A stretch of 64,000 nucleotides of DNA, from NCBI RefSeq assembly GCF_030676415.1, contig NZ_JAUUTW010000009.1, positions 1 to 64,000 of the forward strand, given 5' to 3'. The position numbers and the translations under genes were made by a program. This stretch comes from Peribacillus frigoritolerans. Its GTDB lineage: Bacteria; Bacillota; Bacilli; Bacillales; DSM-1321. Below the pieces are notes generated by a model. That model ran no database searches. It worked only from the letters and a program-made list of their open reading frames with translations, and had not been told where the DNA came from. This document shows, in pieces, positions 36,345 to 46,098 of the stretch. How positions within the stretch are numbered: position 1 is the first letter of the stretch; each line of letters opens with the position of its first letter.

Positions 36345-37313
36345 ATGAGAAAAATAATGGTAATTGGAATTTCGGTACTGCTTTTTTTCCCTGAACCATC
36401 GCTGGCGGCAGAAGTGTATTCCCCTGAACAGATGGAAATGGATCTGCAAGGAATCCAAAAGCAGTATGAATTGGACGTTCAAATAATCGGGCAAACTGAA
36501 AAGGGAAAAAATATTAAGGCAGTCAAGTTAGGAAAAGGAAAAAGATCGATTTTGCTAGTGGGGTCACATCATGGACGGGAATGGCTCAGCTCCCTGCTTT
36601 TAATGCGCATGCTTGAAGAGTATGCAGCCGCCTATCGAGCGGGCAAACCTGTTGGAGAATATCGTACGGAATCATTGGATGAAGTGAGTATCTGGTTCAT
36701 CCCGATGCTGAATCCAGATGGGGTCAGCATCCAGCAAGGAGATTTATCCAACTTAAATGTTCTTGAAAAGGCTGCTGTATGGAAAATGAACCGATATAGC
36801 AGGAATTGGTCCCGGTGGAAAGCAAACGCTAAAGGCATTGATTTAAATAGGCAGTATCCGGCCGGATGGAAAGAAGTCATTAGTCATGAAACAAAACCAA
36901 CGTATCAATTTTATAAAGGCGGACAACCACTAGAAGCAGCTGAAGTGAAAGCGCTAACGGATTTCACGAAGGATATCGATCCCCTTATTGCTGTTTCCTA
37001 TCATACCTCAGGAAGGGAAATCTTTTGGCATTACAAAAATAAACGAAAAAATATGGCGAGGGATTATGGGATTGCCAAAAAGACTGCCGAATTGACTGGA
37101 TATGAACTGACCTTTCCGGAAAAAGAAGCGGTAGGCAGCGGATTTACGGATTGGTTCATAACTGAATTCCACCGCCCGGGAATGACGATCGAACTTAGTT
37201 ATTTAGTGGATGAAACTAATCCGCCATTGACTGTGTTTCCTGAGGAGTGGAAGAGGAATCGATTAGTTGGAATCATGCTTGTAAAAGAAGCGAAGCAGCT
37301 GCATAACAACTGA
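36345..37313 (+). CDS. secreted M14 zinc carboxypeptidase
   Basis: 322 residues. A signal peptide (about 1-22, ending LAAE) leads to an M14 peptidase domain: zinc ligands HHGRE (His/Glu near residues 76-79) and His in VSYHTSG near 226; catalytic Glu in MTIELSY near 285; DLNRQYPAGW carries the substrate-binding Asn-Arg. It resembles gamma-D-glutamyl-meso-diaminopimelate peptidases (YqgT/ENP1 group) that trim peptidoglycan peptides, but no LysM domain is present. It inserts between yhdB and yhdC homologues. AAAAGGTG precedes the ATG. Confidence 0.85.
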   Translation: MRKIMVIGISVLLFFPEPSLAAEVYSPEQMEMDLQGIQKQYELDVQIIGQTEKGKNIKAVKLGKGKRSILLVGSHHGREWLSSLLLMRMLEEYAAAYRAGKPVGEYRTESLDEVSIWFIPMLNPDGVSIQQGDLSNLNVLEKAAVWKMNRYSRNWSRWKANAKGIDLNRQYPAGWKEVISHETKPTYQFYKGGQPLEAAEVKALTDFTKDIDPLIAVSYHTSGREIFWHYKNKRKNMARDYGIAKKTAELTGYELTFPEKEAVGSGFTDWFITEFHRPGMTIELSYLVDETNPPLTVFPEEWKRNRLVGIMLVKEAKQLHNN

Positions 37314-37363
37314 ACAAATCTTTCATAATAATAATAGGTGGAAAGTATGAGGAGGTAGAGCTT

Positions 37364-37684
37364 TTGAAAAAAGTCATCGTGATGCTAATGGGGATTTTTT
37401 TGATTATACAAGCAGGGTCCATTTCAGCACATGCCCAAAAACCTGATTACGAAAAATACGGAAAGATTGCGATTACAGTAATGCAGGCAGATTATCCTGA
37501 AGTTGAGATTACCGATTACGAATATAAAGGCAGAAAAACTGTAGCGGAAAATCTAGTCGAAGACGATTTCAGATTTGTGGTCGAGGATAAAGGAAATGAG
37601 TTCAATGTCATCGTGACGGTACAACATGATTTGAAAAATGAAAAATTACTTAGTTTGAAGGTCACAGAACAAAAAGGAAAGTAA
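37364..37684 (+). CDS. yhdC: YhdC-like secreted protein (DUF3889)
   Basis: 106 residues. A signal peptide ends near HAQ (residue 25), followed by a small alpha/beta domain with VMQADYPEVEITDYEYKGR and FNVIVTVQHD, the DUF3889 pattern. Function unknown. The start is a TTG at 37364 behind GAGGAGGT. It follows the M14 peptidase by 50 bases and probably shares its transcript, ending at the terminator at 37725. Confidence 0.75.
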   Translation: MKKVIVMLMGIFLIIQAGSISAHAQKPDYEKYGKIAITVMQADYPEVEITDYEYKGRKTVAENLVEDDFRFVVEDKGNEFNVIVTVQHDLKNEKLLSLKVTEQKGK

Positions 37685-37724
37685 GATCAGAACAAACGGA
37701 AAGCTTAAGGTGTGCATCTTATCG

Positions 37725-37755
37725 AACATCTTCACCTCGAGAAGATGTTTTTTTC
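37725..37755 (+). terminator. terminator of the M14-yhdC unit
   Basis: AACATCTTC-ACCTCGA-GAAGATGTT and seven T's. Confidence 0.88.
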
Positions 37756-37930
37756 TGATTTCGTTTAAAGGTTGTCCAGAAAATGGTGGATATCGGATTA
37801 GTGACCAATGGAAAGTGATGCCCATCCGTTCGGCTTCCATGAAGTTTTCATTGCATTTATGAGCAGCTAACCAGTATAGTTAGTTAGTATCAGATTGAAA
37901 CAATAAGCTTGATTGTAGGGGTATTAGAAA

Positions 37931-38812
37931 ATGAGGAAGTTTAAGAAAGTTTATGTGGAAATTACGAATATATGTAATTTGAAGTGTAATTTTTGTCCAA
38001 GCTCCAGCTTGCAAAGGACCCTGAAATTCATGGATCCTGAAGGGTTTACGGATGTTATCAAGAAAATCAAACCACACACAGATCATATTTATTTTCATCT
38101 GATGGGTGAACCGTTTTTAAATAAAAATTTGGGTACTTTCCTGGATATCAGTGCTGAAAATGACCTGAAGGTTAATATTACAACGAACGGTACGTTGATT
38201 CAAAAGGTCAAAGACAAGCTGCTCTCCAAAAAAGCCCTTCGGCAGGTGAATATTTCACTTCATAGCTTTGAGGCAAACGATACGAGCAATAGTCTTGACT
38301 CTTATGTCAGTAATATTGCCGATTTCATAAATGAAGCAAATGAAAAAAGTGAAGTGATTTGTGCCATTCGTTTATGGAATATGGATACGGATGAATTAAA
38401 AGCGAGTAATGGCCTGAACGACGATATTCTTAGCATGTTGGAGGAGAAGCTTTCATTGGACATTCGCTTAAGTGAAGCTCTTCAGCAAAAGAATAATATA
38501 AAGTTAAGGGACCGGGTTTATATTAACATGGCCGAAAAATTCGAGTGGCCGGAATTGGACCGTGACATTATCGATGAAAATATTTTCTGTTATGCTCTTA
38601 GAGATCAGTTAGGCATCTTGGTGGATGGTACAGTCGTACCTTGTTGCTTGGATAGTGAAGGGAAAATACCGCTGGGAAATATATTCGAAACATCACTTGA
38701 AGACATTTTAAATGGTGAACGGGCGAAAAATATGTATGATGGTTTCTCAAGAAGATGTGCAGTTGAAGAATTATGTAAACGGTGTGGCTATGCAAAGCGT
38801 CATAAAAAATAA
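37931..38812 (+). CDS. radical SAM protein with SPASM-type C-terminus
   Basis: 293 residues. The radical SAM cluster ligands are Cys15, Cys19 and Cys22 (CNLKCNFC), and the GE-type motif is LMGEPFLNKN near residue 58. The C-terminal part has CYALRDQLGILVDGTVVPCCLDSEGKIPLGN and then CAVEELCKRCGYA, a SPASM/twitch arrangement binding a further Fe-S cluster. Such proteins modify peptides or small molecules; no precursor peptide gene or partner lies nearby, so the substrate is open. It stands alone between two terminators. Confidence 0.85.
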   Translation: MRKFKKVYVEITNICNLKCNFCPSSSLQRTLKFMDPEGFTDVIKKIKPHTDHIYFHLMGEPFLNKNLGTFLDISAENDLKVNITTNGTLIQKVKDKLLSKKALRQVNISLHSFEANDTSNSLDSYVSNIADFINEANEKSEVICAIRLWNMDTDELKASNGLNDDILSMLEEKLSLDIRLSEALQQKNNIKLRDRVYINMAEKFEWPELDRDIIDENIFCYALRDQLGILVDGTVVPCCLDSEGKIPLGNIFETSLEDILNGERAKNMYDGFSRRCAVEELCKRCGYAKRHKK

Positions 38813-38819
38813 ATGAAGG

Positions 38820-38852
38820 AAAACCACGGAGTCCATCTTCGTGGTTTTTTTG
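38820..38852 (+). terminator. terminator of the radical SAM gene
   Basis: AAAACCACG-N11-CGTGGTTTTTTT. Confidence 0.88.
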
Positions 38853-39012
38853 TGAGTGCATTGTCCCCCTCTTTTTTTGTTAAAAAATTCAGAATATTAT
38901 TGTTTTATTAAAAGTCCCGTGATAAAATACTCTCTATTATTGATGAAGCAAAGACTTCATATTGTCATATAAAAAGTATTGGATTCATATCTTGCTTCAG
39001 AGGGGATGTTTT

Positions 39013-39855
39013 ATGGATTTACAGCAAAAAGTTAAAGAAGTCTTCCCTGGTTTATCTACTGGTCAAAAAAAGGTAGCAAAATACTTGTTAGTGCATTCAC
39101 ATACATTTGCAGTCACTTCAGCTCAAAAGCTCGGAAAGGATATAGGAGTGAGTGAAACGACCATCATCCGCTTTTGCTATTCATTGGGGTTAAGTGGATA
39201 TGCGGAACTTCAAAAACTTATTCGCAATCAGTTGATATACGAGAGCAGCAGTTTGAATGAATATCACTCTTCAAAGCTTGAAGCCGCGAATCAGCCAAAC
39301 TTCATGGCTCAAGTGATGGGGCAGGATATCATCAGCATCGAAAAGACAATGAAAAATTTATCAAATGAAGATTTCTCCAAAACCGTCGATAAATTGGCGG
39401 CAGCTGACAATGTTTTGATATCCGGACACCGGTTATCATTTTCGGCAGCACATTGGTTAACCTTTACGCTGAGGCTTGTTAGGGAAGAGGTTCATTTATA
39501 TAGACCTGATACAGATGATATGTTTTTACTGTTGAATAAAATGACTGAAAATTCCGTTTTTATAGCCATTTCATTTCACCGCTATGTTAGAGAGACTGTG
39601 AAAATCACGGAAATGGCCAAAAAAGCGGGTGCATTTGTAATTGGGGTTACGGATTCCGAACTGGCTCCAATTGCTGAATACACTGACATTTTATTGCCCA
39701 TTTCAACACCAAGGACTTCTACTATCGATACGGCGCCGGTGTTATTCTCATTATTGAATAGTTTAGTAGCTGGTGTATCGATTAAGGACGAACAGGGTTT
39801 CAAAGAAAGAAAAGCTATATATGATGCGTTCAATCAAGACGATTATTTCTATTGA
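39013..39855 (+). CDS. RpiR family transcriptional regulator
   Basis: 280 residues. The N-terminal RpiR helix-turn-helix covers 1-77 (TSAQKLGKDIGVSETTIIRFCYSLGLSGYAEL), and a SIS domain from about 115 to 255 (DNVLISGHRLSFSAAHW; FIAISFHRYVRETVK) would bind a ligand. RpiR proteins usually sense sugar phosphates, but this one heads an amino-acid-type operon: M20 deacylase, GNAT and an NSAR/OSBS enolase follow within 64 bases. Control of that operon is inferred. ATG 39013 follows AGAGGGG. Confidence 0.87.
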   Translation: MDLQQKVKEVFPGLSTGQKKVAKYLLVHSHTFAVTSAQKLGKDIGVSETTIIRFCYSLGLSGYAELQKLIRNQLIYESSSLNEYHSSKLEAANQPNFMAQVMGQDIISIEKTMKNLSNEDFSKTVDKLAAADNVLISGHRLSFSAAHWLTFTLRLVREEVHLYRPDTDDMFLLLNKMTENSVFIAISFHRYVRETVKITEMAKKAGAFVIGVTDSELAPIAEYTDILLPISTPRTSTIDTAPVLFSLLNSLVAGVSIKDEQGFKERKAIYDAFNQDDYFY

Positions 39856-39918
39856 GATAAAACTTCCATCAGTTCGGTGAACAACCCGATTAAACCGGGA
39901 TACAAGGGGGAGACAGAA

Positions 39919-41073
39919 ATGGATATCACACAATCTATCGAAAAATTAAGGCCTCGTATACTCGATATTTTTGACCATTTACACGCACATCCTGAAACGA
40001 GTTGGAATGAAGTGAATACGACAGCTTTCATTTCAAATATTTTAACGGAAAATAAGTGTGCGGTGAAAACATTCGAGGACTGTACAGGAGTGATTGGGGA
40101 AATCGGGGATGGGAATTTCACAGTCGGGTTACGATCGGATATCGATGCACTTTGGCAGGAGGTGCATGGGACGTTTCAAGCCAATCATTCCTGTGGACAC
40201 GATGGGCATATGACCTTGGCACTTGGAGTATTCCTGGTATTGAAGGAAATGGACTTTCGTCCAAGAGGCAAGCTAAAATTCATTTTTCAACCTGCTGAAG
40301 AAAAAGGTATGGGCGCCTTGAGGATGATTGAAGAAAAAGTATTGGATGATGTCGACTTCCTTTATGGGGTGCACTTAAGACCAGTTGAGGAAGTGAAGGA
40401 TGGGCAAGCGGCGCCAGCCATTGTCCATGGAGCCGCTCAGTTCATTAAAGGAGAAATAGCGGGGACTGATGCACATGGGGCCAGACCGCATCAAGGGCAA
40501 AATGCCATCGAAATAGGAGCGGCATTCATCACTTTGTTAAATGGTATCCATCTCAATCCCTCCATCCCTTATTCGGCAAAAATGACGCAGTTTTTTGCTG
40601 GCGGCGAAAGTTCCAATATCATCCCGGGGAGAGCCACTTTCTCATTGGATTTACGGGCACAGAATAATGCAGTGATGGAAGAGCTCACCAAAAAGGTGGA
40701 AAAGGTTGCAGAATCTTTGGCCATTGTCCATGGAGTCGAAGTGAAACTCGAACCGGGAACCAATGTTGCTGCAGCAACCGTGAACGATCAAGCCCAGGAA
40801 ATAATGTCTGAAGCGATAGCCGACACACTCGGGGAAGAAAATCTGGTAGCGCCTGTCATTACAACAGGAGGAGAGGATTTTCATTTTTATACGTTGAAAA
40901 GACCTGAACTCAAAGCGACGATGCTTGGATTGGGCTGTGATTTAGCACCAGGGCTCCACCATCCGAACATGACGTTCAACAAAGATGCTTTGTTATCGGG
41001 AATTGAAATCCTGACCAAAGCCATCATACTGACTTTCGAGAAATATGGAGAGGGGGGACAATTACATGACTGA
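39919..41073 (+). CDS. M20 family amidohydrolase, likely N-succinyl-L-amino-acid desuccinylase
   Basis: 384 residues. The M20 metal site is visible: GLRSDIDALWQ near residue 70-80, CGHDGHMTLALGV near 94-106, PAEEKGMGA near 128 and the C-terminal GGEDFHFY and GLHHPN. AmhX-type enzymes share this fold. In Geobacillus a similar gene next to an NSAR enolase and a GNAT encodes the deacylase that releases the L-amino acid, and I infer the same role here. ATG 39919 follows AAGGGGGAGA. It overlaps the next gene by eight bases, so translation is coupled. Confidence 0.85.
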   Translation: MDITQSIEKLRPRILDIFDHLHAHPETSWNEVNTTAFISNILTENKCAVKTFEDCTGVIGEIGDGNFTVGLRSDIDALWQEVHGTFQANHSCGHDGHMTLALGVFLVLKEMDFRPRGKLKFIFQPAEEKGMGALRMIEEKVLDDVDFLYGVHLRPVEEVKDGQAAPAIVHGAAQFIKGEIAGTDAHGARPHQGQNAIEIGAAFITLLNGIHLNPSIPYSAKMTQFFAGGESSNIIPGRATFSLDLRAQNNAVMEELTKKVEKVAESLAIVHGVEVKLEPGTNVAAATVNDQAQEIMSEAIADTLGEENLVAPVITTGGEDFHFYTLKRPELKATMLGLGCDLAPGLHHPNMTFNKDALLSGIEILTKAIILTFEKYGEGGQLHD

Positions 41074-41860
41074 TGAATTAATCATTAAATCCCTATCAAC
41101 ACTAGAGGATTTACAAGAAGTGCAGCGACTGGAAGTCCTTGTATGGGGCATGGATTGCGTTCCCACCCATCAGACGATTACGGCAGTCAAAAACGGAGGG
41201 CTTGTTTTAGGCGGCTACATCAATGGTCAATTAGTCGGGTTTCAATACAGTTTCCCGGGATTCAAGGACGGAAGGGTATATCTTTGTTCACATATGTTAG
41301 CCATCCATCCGGCCCATCAAAAGAAGGGCTACGGCAGGTTACTTAAACTTGCACAAAAAGAAGAAGCACTCAAAAAAGGCTACGACTTGATTACATGGAC
41401 GTATGACCCATTGGAAAGTGTGAATGCAAACTTGAATATCGGTAAGCTAAAAGCTGTTTGCTCTACATATATGGAAGATTGTTATGGAAATATGAATGAT
41501 ACCCTCAATGAAGGATTGTCCACTGATCGATTCATGGTGGAATGGAACATACGGCAGGAAGCAAAGGGAGAGACCTCACCTTCTGATAAAGCCATACACA
41601 TCGTAACGACAGGAATGAATGACCAAGGCTTTCCTTACATCAAGGATTATCATTTCGAAACCAATGCCGAGGTGATCGCCATACCCATTCCGACGGATAT
41701 TCAAAAAATCAAAAAAGGTAATCTCCGCCTTGCGATTGATTGGCGATTAAAAACGGGTGAATTATTCAAAACGCTTTTTGCCAAAGGATATGTTGCAGCC
41801 GGGATTGAACGGGAACAAGGTGAAAACATTCAAAACTATTTATTAAAAAAACAAGAATAA
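41066..41860 (+). CDS. GNAT N-acyltransferase, likely D-amino-acid N-succinyltransferase
   Basis: 264 residues. [31 protein letters not shown] near residue 80-110 is the acyl-CoA loop of GNAT enzymes; the C-terminal half (about 150-264) is a family-specific extension. Genes of this type lie beside NSAR/OSBS enolases in Geobacillus and related Firmicutes, where the product succinylates D-amino acids with succinyl-CoA. The start at 41066 overlaps the M20 stop. The assignment rests on neighbourhood; sequence alone gives only the GNAT fold. Confidence 0.78.
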   Translation: MTDELIIKSLSTLEDLQEVQRLEVLVWGMDCVPTHQTITAVKNGGLVLGGYINGQLVGFQYSFPGFKDGRVYLCSHMLAIHPAHQKKGYGRLLKLAQKEEALKKGYDLITWTYDPLESVNANLNIGKLKAVCSTYMEDCYGNMNDTLNEGLSTDRFMVEWNIRQEAKGETSPSDKAIHIVTTGMNDQGFPYIKDYHFETNAEVIAIPIPTDIQKIKKGNLRLAIDWRLKTGELFKTLFAKGYVAAGIEREQGENIQNYLLKKQE

Positions 41861-41873
41861 GAGGGGAATCGGG

Positions 41874-42983
41874 ATGAAAATAACAGAAGTGCGTTTACGT
41901 CATTTAAATATGGATTTGGTAGCTCCCTTTACAACAAGCTTTGGAACGTTTGTGGATAAGGAGTTCATTCTTGTGGAAGTGAAAAATGGAGAGGGGCTTT
42001 CAGGTTGGGCTGAATCTGTGGCGTTTTCAGCACCTTGGTATAACGAAGAAACCATAAAAACCAATTGGACCATGCTGGAGGATTTCCTGATTCCGCTTGT
42101 ATTGGATAAAGAAATAGAGCATCCTCGTGATGTATCGGATATGTTCTCGCATATTCGTAAAAATAATATGGCAAAATCGGCAATCGAGGGAGCCATCTGG
42201 GATTTATACGCAAAAGAAAAGAATATCCCATTAAGTATGGCTTTAGGCGGGAAACTGGAAAAAATCGATGTTGGGATCAGTATCGGCATTCAAAAAACGG
42301 TACCTGAATTACTGGCAAAGATAGAAGCTGGATTGAAGGATGGTTATAAAAGAATAAAAATGAAAATCCAACCAGGTTGGGATGTAGATGTAATCAGGGA
42401 AGTACGCAATCGATATCCCGATGTCCCGATCATGGCAGATGCAAACTCCGCTTACCGTCTTAAAGACATCGAATTACTGAAGCAGCTTGATCAATTTGAT
42501 TTAATGATGATCGAGCAGCCTTTGTCATCGGATGATATTGTCGATCATGCCACATTACAAGCGGAAATCGAAACTCCGATTTGCTTGGATGAAAGTATAC
42601 ATTCTGTTGAGGATGCAAGAAAATCCCTTGAATTGGGAAGCTGTAAAATCATTAATATTAAAATCGGCCGGGTTGGCGGTTTAACGGAAGCAATGAAAAT
42701 ACATGAATTATGTAAAGAAAGGAATGTACCGGTTTGGTGCGGAGGCATGTTGGAATCTGGTGTGGGACGTGCCCATAATATCGCATTGACAACTCTTGAT
42801 AACTTTACGATGCCTGGTGATACCGCAGCATCAGCGAACTATTGGCATAAAGACATCATCCAACCAGAGGTTACAGTGAATGATGGGGTCATAACGGTTC
42901 CAAAGGCGGCAGGCATTGGCTATGATGTCGATTACGCTGCGGTCGATGAATTCACTTCCTTTAGTAAAAGATATAACAAATGA
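41874..42983 (+). CDS. enolase superfamily NSAR/OSBS (N-succinylamino-acid racemase)
   Basis: 369 residues, MenC/NSAR subgroup of the enolase superfamily. The KxK pair is Lys162/Lys164 (RIKMKIQPG), metal ligands are Asp189 (MADANSAY), Glu214 (IEQPL) and Asp239 (LDESI), and the opposite base is Lys263 (IKIGRVGG). Many members both dehydrate SHCHC to o-succinylbenzoate (menaquinone route) and racemise N-succinylamino acids. No other men gene is near, and the flanking deacylase and GNAT favour the racemase role. GGGG-containing ribosome-binding site before the ATG, 13 bases after the GNAT stop. Confidence 0.86.
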   Translation: MKITEVRLRHLNMDLVAPFTTSFGTFVDKEFILVEVKNGEGLSGWAESVAFSAPWYNEETIKTNWTMLEDFLIPLVLDKEIEHPRDVSDMFSHIRKNNMAKSAIEGAIWDLYAKEKNIPLSMALGGKLEKIDVGISIGIQKTVPELLAKIEAGLKDGYKRIKMKIQPGWDVDVIREVRNRYPDVPIMADANSAYRLKDIELLKQLDQFDLMMIEQPLSSDDIVDHATLQAEIETPICLDESIHSVEDARKSLELGSCKIINIKIGRVGGLTEAMKIHELCKERNVPVWCGGMLESGVGRAHNIALTTLDNFTMPGDTAASANYWHKDIIQPEVTVNDGVITVPKAAGIGYDVDYAAVDEFTSFSKRYNK

Positions 42984-43006
42984 TATGTAAATAAGAGTTG
43001 GAATAA

Positions 43007-43062
43007 AATAGCCTCCCAGCTTCATGGGCATCGGCCCGTTAACTTGAAGCTGGGAGGCTATT
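43007..43062 (+). terminator. very long hairpin after the NSAR operon
   Basis: Arms of 18 bp (43007-43024 and 43045-43062, core GCCTCCCAGCTTCA) around a 20-base loop that itself contains GGGC/GCCC. No T-run follows, unlike the other terminators in this window. It could end the operon, protect the 3' end or be a repeat. Confidence 0.55.
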
Positions 43063-43146
43063 GAAGAAAAGGATAATGATGAAAGGGAAGATATTTCTTT
43101 TAACTGAAATTGTCAGAATAATCATATAATTAGGGTGGTATTTGAT

Positions 43147-44226
43147 ATGAAAAACAGTGTAAATCTTGCAGGAGCATATATTGGAATCATCATTGGAGCA
43201 GGTTTCGCTTCAGGACAAGAAGTATTACAGTTCTTCACGAGTTTTGGAATCTACAGTTTATTGGGAATTGTGGTGGCGACAGCCTTATTCGCGTTTTTAG
43301 GCATGCAGGTTGCTCAATTGGGGAGCACTCTCCAAACACGCTCCCATAAAAGCATCATCGATCATATTTGTGGCCGCTTTATAGGCAGGGTGGTCGATAT
43401 TATTATCACATTTTTCTTGTTTGGCGTTACAGTCATCATGATTGCCGGTTCCGGAACGATTTTTGAAGAACAATTCGGGATTCCAAGTATAGTTGGTGCA
43501 ATCGTCATGACGGTGCTCACGATTGGTACGCTTTTACTTAATGTTAACAAAATAATGTCCATCATTAGTGCCGTCACACCGTTTTTATTTGTTATCATGA
43601 TCATTATTTCAGGTTATTCATTTTTTACATCCGATTTAAGTTTCAATCAAATCATTTCATCTTCAAGTAAAGGAACGGCTGCAACCGGAAATTGGATGAT
43701 GGGTTCATTACTTTATGTTTCATATAATATGACTGCCGGAATTGCCATGCTGGCCGTGATGGGCGGGACCTTCAAGAATAAGAAACAGGCTGGAATGGGA
43801 GGAATTCTGGGGGGGATCGGATTGGGGCTCCTGTTATTTTTGATCAATTTGGGGATGATGTCCGACTTGAAAGGCATAGAAGGCTCTGGTATGCCTACCC
43901 TTCATTTAGCGAATCAGATTTCTCCATGGTTGGGATATAGCCTATCCATCATCCTTTTAGGAATGATTTATAATACCGCTGTCGGGATGCTGTATGCATT
44001 CACCGCCAGGTTGGTGCCTGCCGAAAAGAAACGTTTTAAAATATCCGTGATTATGGTCGGGATCCTCGCCTTCCTTGCAAGTTTCGTTGGCTTTATTAAA
44101 TTGGTTGGGACGGTATACCCAGTCACAGGATACTTGGGTTTTGTAATCATTGCAGCGCTCATCATTTCCTGGATCCGTTCAAAAACGAAAAAAGAAGCTG
44201 TGAATACGGAATTAGCAAAATTTTAA
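43147..44226 (+). CDS. YkvI-like membrane permease (LeuT-fold type)
   Basis: 359 residues with about ten helices. The start SVNLAGAYIGIIIGAGFASGQEVLQFFTSFG has the broken first helix typical of LeuT/APC-fold carriers, and the length and pattern match B. subtilis YkvI. The function is unassigned; an amino-acid or related substrate is plausible, more so beside the NSAR operon, though the long hairpin and a 160-base gap separate them. I chose ATG 43147 behind AGGGTGG over the GTG at 43135 that overlaps it. Confidence 0.78.
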   Translation: MKNSVNLAGAYIGIIIGAGFASGQEVLQFFTSFGIYSLLGIVVATALFAFLGMQVAQLGSTLQTRSHKSIIDHICGRFIGRVVDIIITFFLFGVTVIMIAGSGTIFEEQFGIPSIVGAIVMTVLTIGTLLLNVNKIMSIISAVTPFLFVIMIIISGYSFFTSDLSFNQIISSSSKGTAATGNWMMGSLLYVSYNMTAGIAMLAVMGGTFKNKKQAGMGGILGGIGLGLLLFLINLGMMSDLKGIEGSGMPTLHLANQISPWLGYSLSIILLGMIYNTAVGMLYAFTARLVPAEKKRFKISVIMVGILAFLASFVGFIKLVGTVYPVTGYLGFVIIAALIISWIRSKTKKEAVNTELAKF

Positions 44227-44270
44227 TATCAAAAGGATTGAGTGCAGAACTGCATGAAACATTTGGCCTG

Positions 44271-44297
44271 ACATCTTCTTCATGGAGGTGTTTTTTT
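44271..44297 (+). terminator. terminator of the YkvI-like gene
   Basis: ACATCTTC-TTCAT-GGAGGTGT with wobble pairs and seven T's. Confidence 0.75.
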
Positions 44298-44388
44298 ATG
44301 TTATCGAGGACCTTTACTCATGATCACGGCATTTTTCCTCCTTTTTTTCATACATTAGTTTAAAGGCGGAAGACAAGGGGGATATCGG

Positions 44389-45804
44389 ATGAATGAAGCG
44401 GAGCAAAAGGCTCTGGAATATGCCATAAGTGAAATTACAGAAATAGCAACGGGGTTCGGGTTGGATTTTTACCCGATGCGTTATGAAATTTGCCCTTCAG
44501 AAATCATTTATACATTTGGTGCCTATGGGATGCCGACCCGTTTTTCTCATTGGAGCTTTGGGAAGCAATTTCATAAAATGAAGCTGCAGTACGACTTTGG
44601 ATTAAGTAAGATCTATGAACTGGTCATTAACTCTGATCCTTGTTACGCTTTTCTGCTGGACTCGAATTCACTTGTACAAAATAAATTGATTGTTGCCCAC
44701 GTTTTGGCGCATTGTGATTTCTTTAAAAATAATATACGTTTCAATAATACTAAGAGAGATATGGTAGAAAGTATGTCGGCAACGGCAGAAAGAATCCGTG
44801 AATATGAAATCCTGCATGGCAAAAAGGAAGTCGAAAACTTCCTCGATGCACTTTTAGCCATTGAAGAACATATCGATCCGTCTCTGATGAGACCGAAGCT
44901 TGCCTGGACGATGGAAGATGAGGAAGAAGAAGAGGAAATAAAGCCGACAGCCACACAATACGATGATTTATGGAACCTTGATAATAAGGATAAACCGCAG
45001 AAATCCAACATTAAAAAAAGAAAAAAATTCCCGCCAAGGCCTGAAAAGGATATTATGCTTTTCATAGAACAGTACAGCAGGGATTTAACCGATTGGCAAC
45101 GGGATATCATGACGATGATCAGGGAAGAGATGCTGTATTTCTGGCCGCAGCTGGAAACGAAAATCATGAACGAAGGCTGGGCATCCTATTGGCATCAGCG
45201 CATAATCCGTGAATTGGATCTATCCTCAGGGGAAGCCATTGAATTCGCAAAACTGAACGCAGGCGTCGTTCAGCCATCACGGACCAGCATCAATCCTTAT
45301 TATCTTGGATTGAAAGTGCTTGAAGATATTGAAGAACGCTATGATAATCCAACTGAAGAAATGCTCAGGCTGGGCGTCAAACCTGGATCTGGCCGGGAAA
45401 AGATGTTCGAAGTTAGGGAAATCGAATCGGATATTTCCTTTCTCCGCAATTATTTGACGAAAGATCTGGTCATGCGGGAGGATATGTACTTATTCCAAAA
45501 GCAGGGCAAGGATTATAAAATCGTCGATAAGTCATGGGAACATGTTCGTGATCAACTCGTCAGTATGAGGGTTAACGGCGGTTTCCCCTATATCACAGTA
45601 AACGATGGGGACTTCATGCGCAATGGGGAACTTTATCTAAAACATTGGTATGAAGATATTGAACTGGATCTGAAATACCTCGAAAAAGTCATGCCATATA
45701 TCCATCAGCTTTGGGGCCGCCCCGTGCATATGGAAACAGTCATGGAAGGAAAAGAAGTCCTGTTTTCCTATGATGGAAAAGGTATTCACCGGAAATATTT
45801 ATAA
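44389..45804 (+). CDS. spoVR: SpoVR family stage V sporulation protein
   Basis: 471 residues (B. subtilis SpoVR 468). Conserved text includes [10 protein letters not shown] near residue 47, [16 protein letters not shown] near 264 and a C-terminal part with [24 protein letters not shown]. An acidic run of glutamates near 178-184 is a linker. It affects spore cortex formation; the mechanism is unknown. In B. subtilis spoVR lies downstream of yhdC, so this closes the syntenic block. AAGGGGG precedes the ATG. Confidence 0.93.
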   Translation: MNEAEQKALEYAISEITEIATGFGLDFYPMRYEICPSEIIYTFGAYGMPTRFSHWSFGKQFHKMKLQYDFGLSKIYELVINSDPCYAFLLDSNSLVQNKLIVAHVLAHCDFFKNNIRFNNTKRDMVESMSATAERIREYEILHGKKEVENFLDALLAIEEHIDPSLMRPKLAWTMEDEEEEEEIKPTATQYDDLWNLDNKDKPQKSNIKKRKKFPPRPEKDIMLFIEQYSRDLTDWQRDIMTMIREEMLYFWPQLETKIMNEGWASYWHQRIIRELDLSSGEAIEFAKLNAGVVQPSRTSINPYYLGLKVLEDIEERYDNPTEEMLRLGVKPGSGREKMFEVREIESDISFLRNYLTKDLVMREDMYLFQKQGKDYKIVDKSWEHVRDQLVSMRVNGGFPYITVNDGDFMRNGELYLKHWYEDIELDLKYLEKVMPYIHQLWGRPVHMETVMEGKEVLFSYDGKGIHRKYL

Positions 45805-45811
45805 AGCTACA

Positions 45812-45845
45812 AAAACTGCCGGTCACTCGGCAGTTTTCTTGTTTT
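45812..45845 (+). terminator. terminator of spoVR
   Basis: AAAACTGCCG-GTCACT-CGGCAGTTTT, then CTTGTTTTT. Confidence 0.88.
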
Positions 45846-45851
45846 TGTCCC

Positions 45852-46020
45852 ATAAAAATTTACGGAAGAGCACCTACATTCATACTGGCAGCAGGCTACG
45901 AACAAGTCCGTTCCGTGGTGGCTTATCTGACAGGGGATGTCGAGGGGGCAAATGAAGTGCACTTGGAACTCCCCTGAAACAGGAGTTTGCAGTGTGAACC
46001 TGAAGTTACATTACTATTTT
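45852..46020 (+). pseudogene. C-terminal scrap of a flavoprotein-like oxidoreductase
   Basis: No start codon. The frame reads GRAPTFILAAGYEQVRSVVA, then YLTGDVEGANEVHLELP, stops at 45975, and continues one frame over as ETGVCSVNLKLHY. The joined AGYEQVRSxVAxLxGD...LELPETGVCS pattern reminds me of the end of FAD-dependent oxidoreductases found in arsenic-resistance loci of actinobacteria and bacilli. This is recall and should be searched. The rest of the 45846-46098 gap is empty. Confidence 0.4.
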
Positions 46021-46098
46021 TATTTTTAAAAATAAATACATCATTGTTATCCCAATCATCAAGCCCAAAGTTCTAATTGATACAATTTAATTAAAAGG

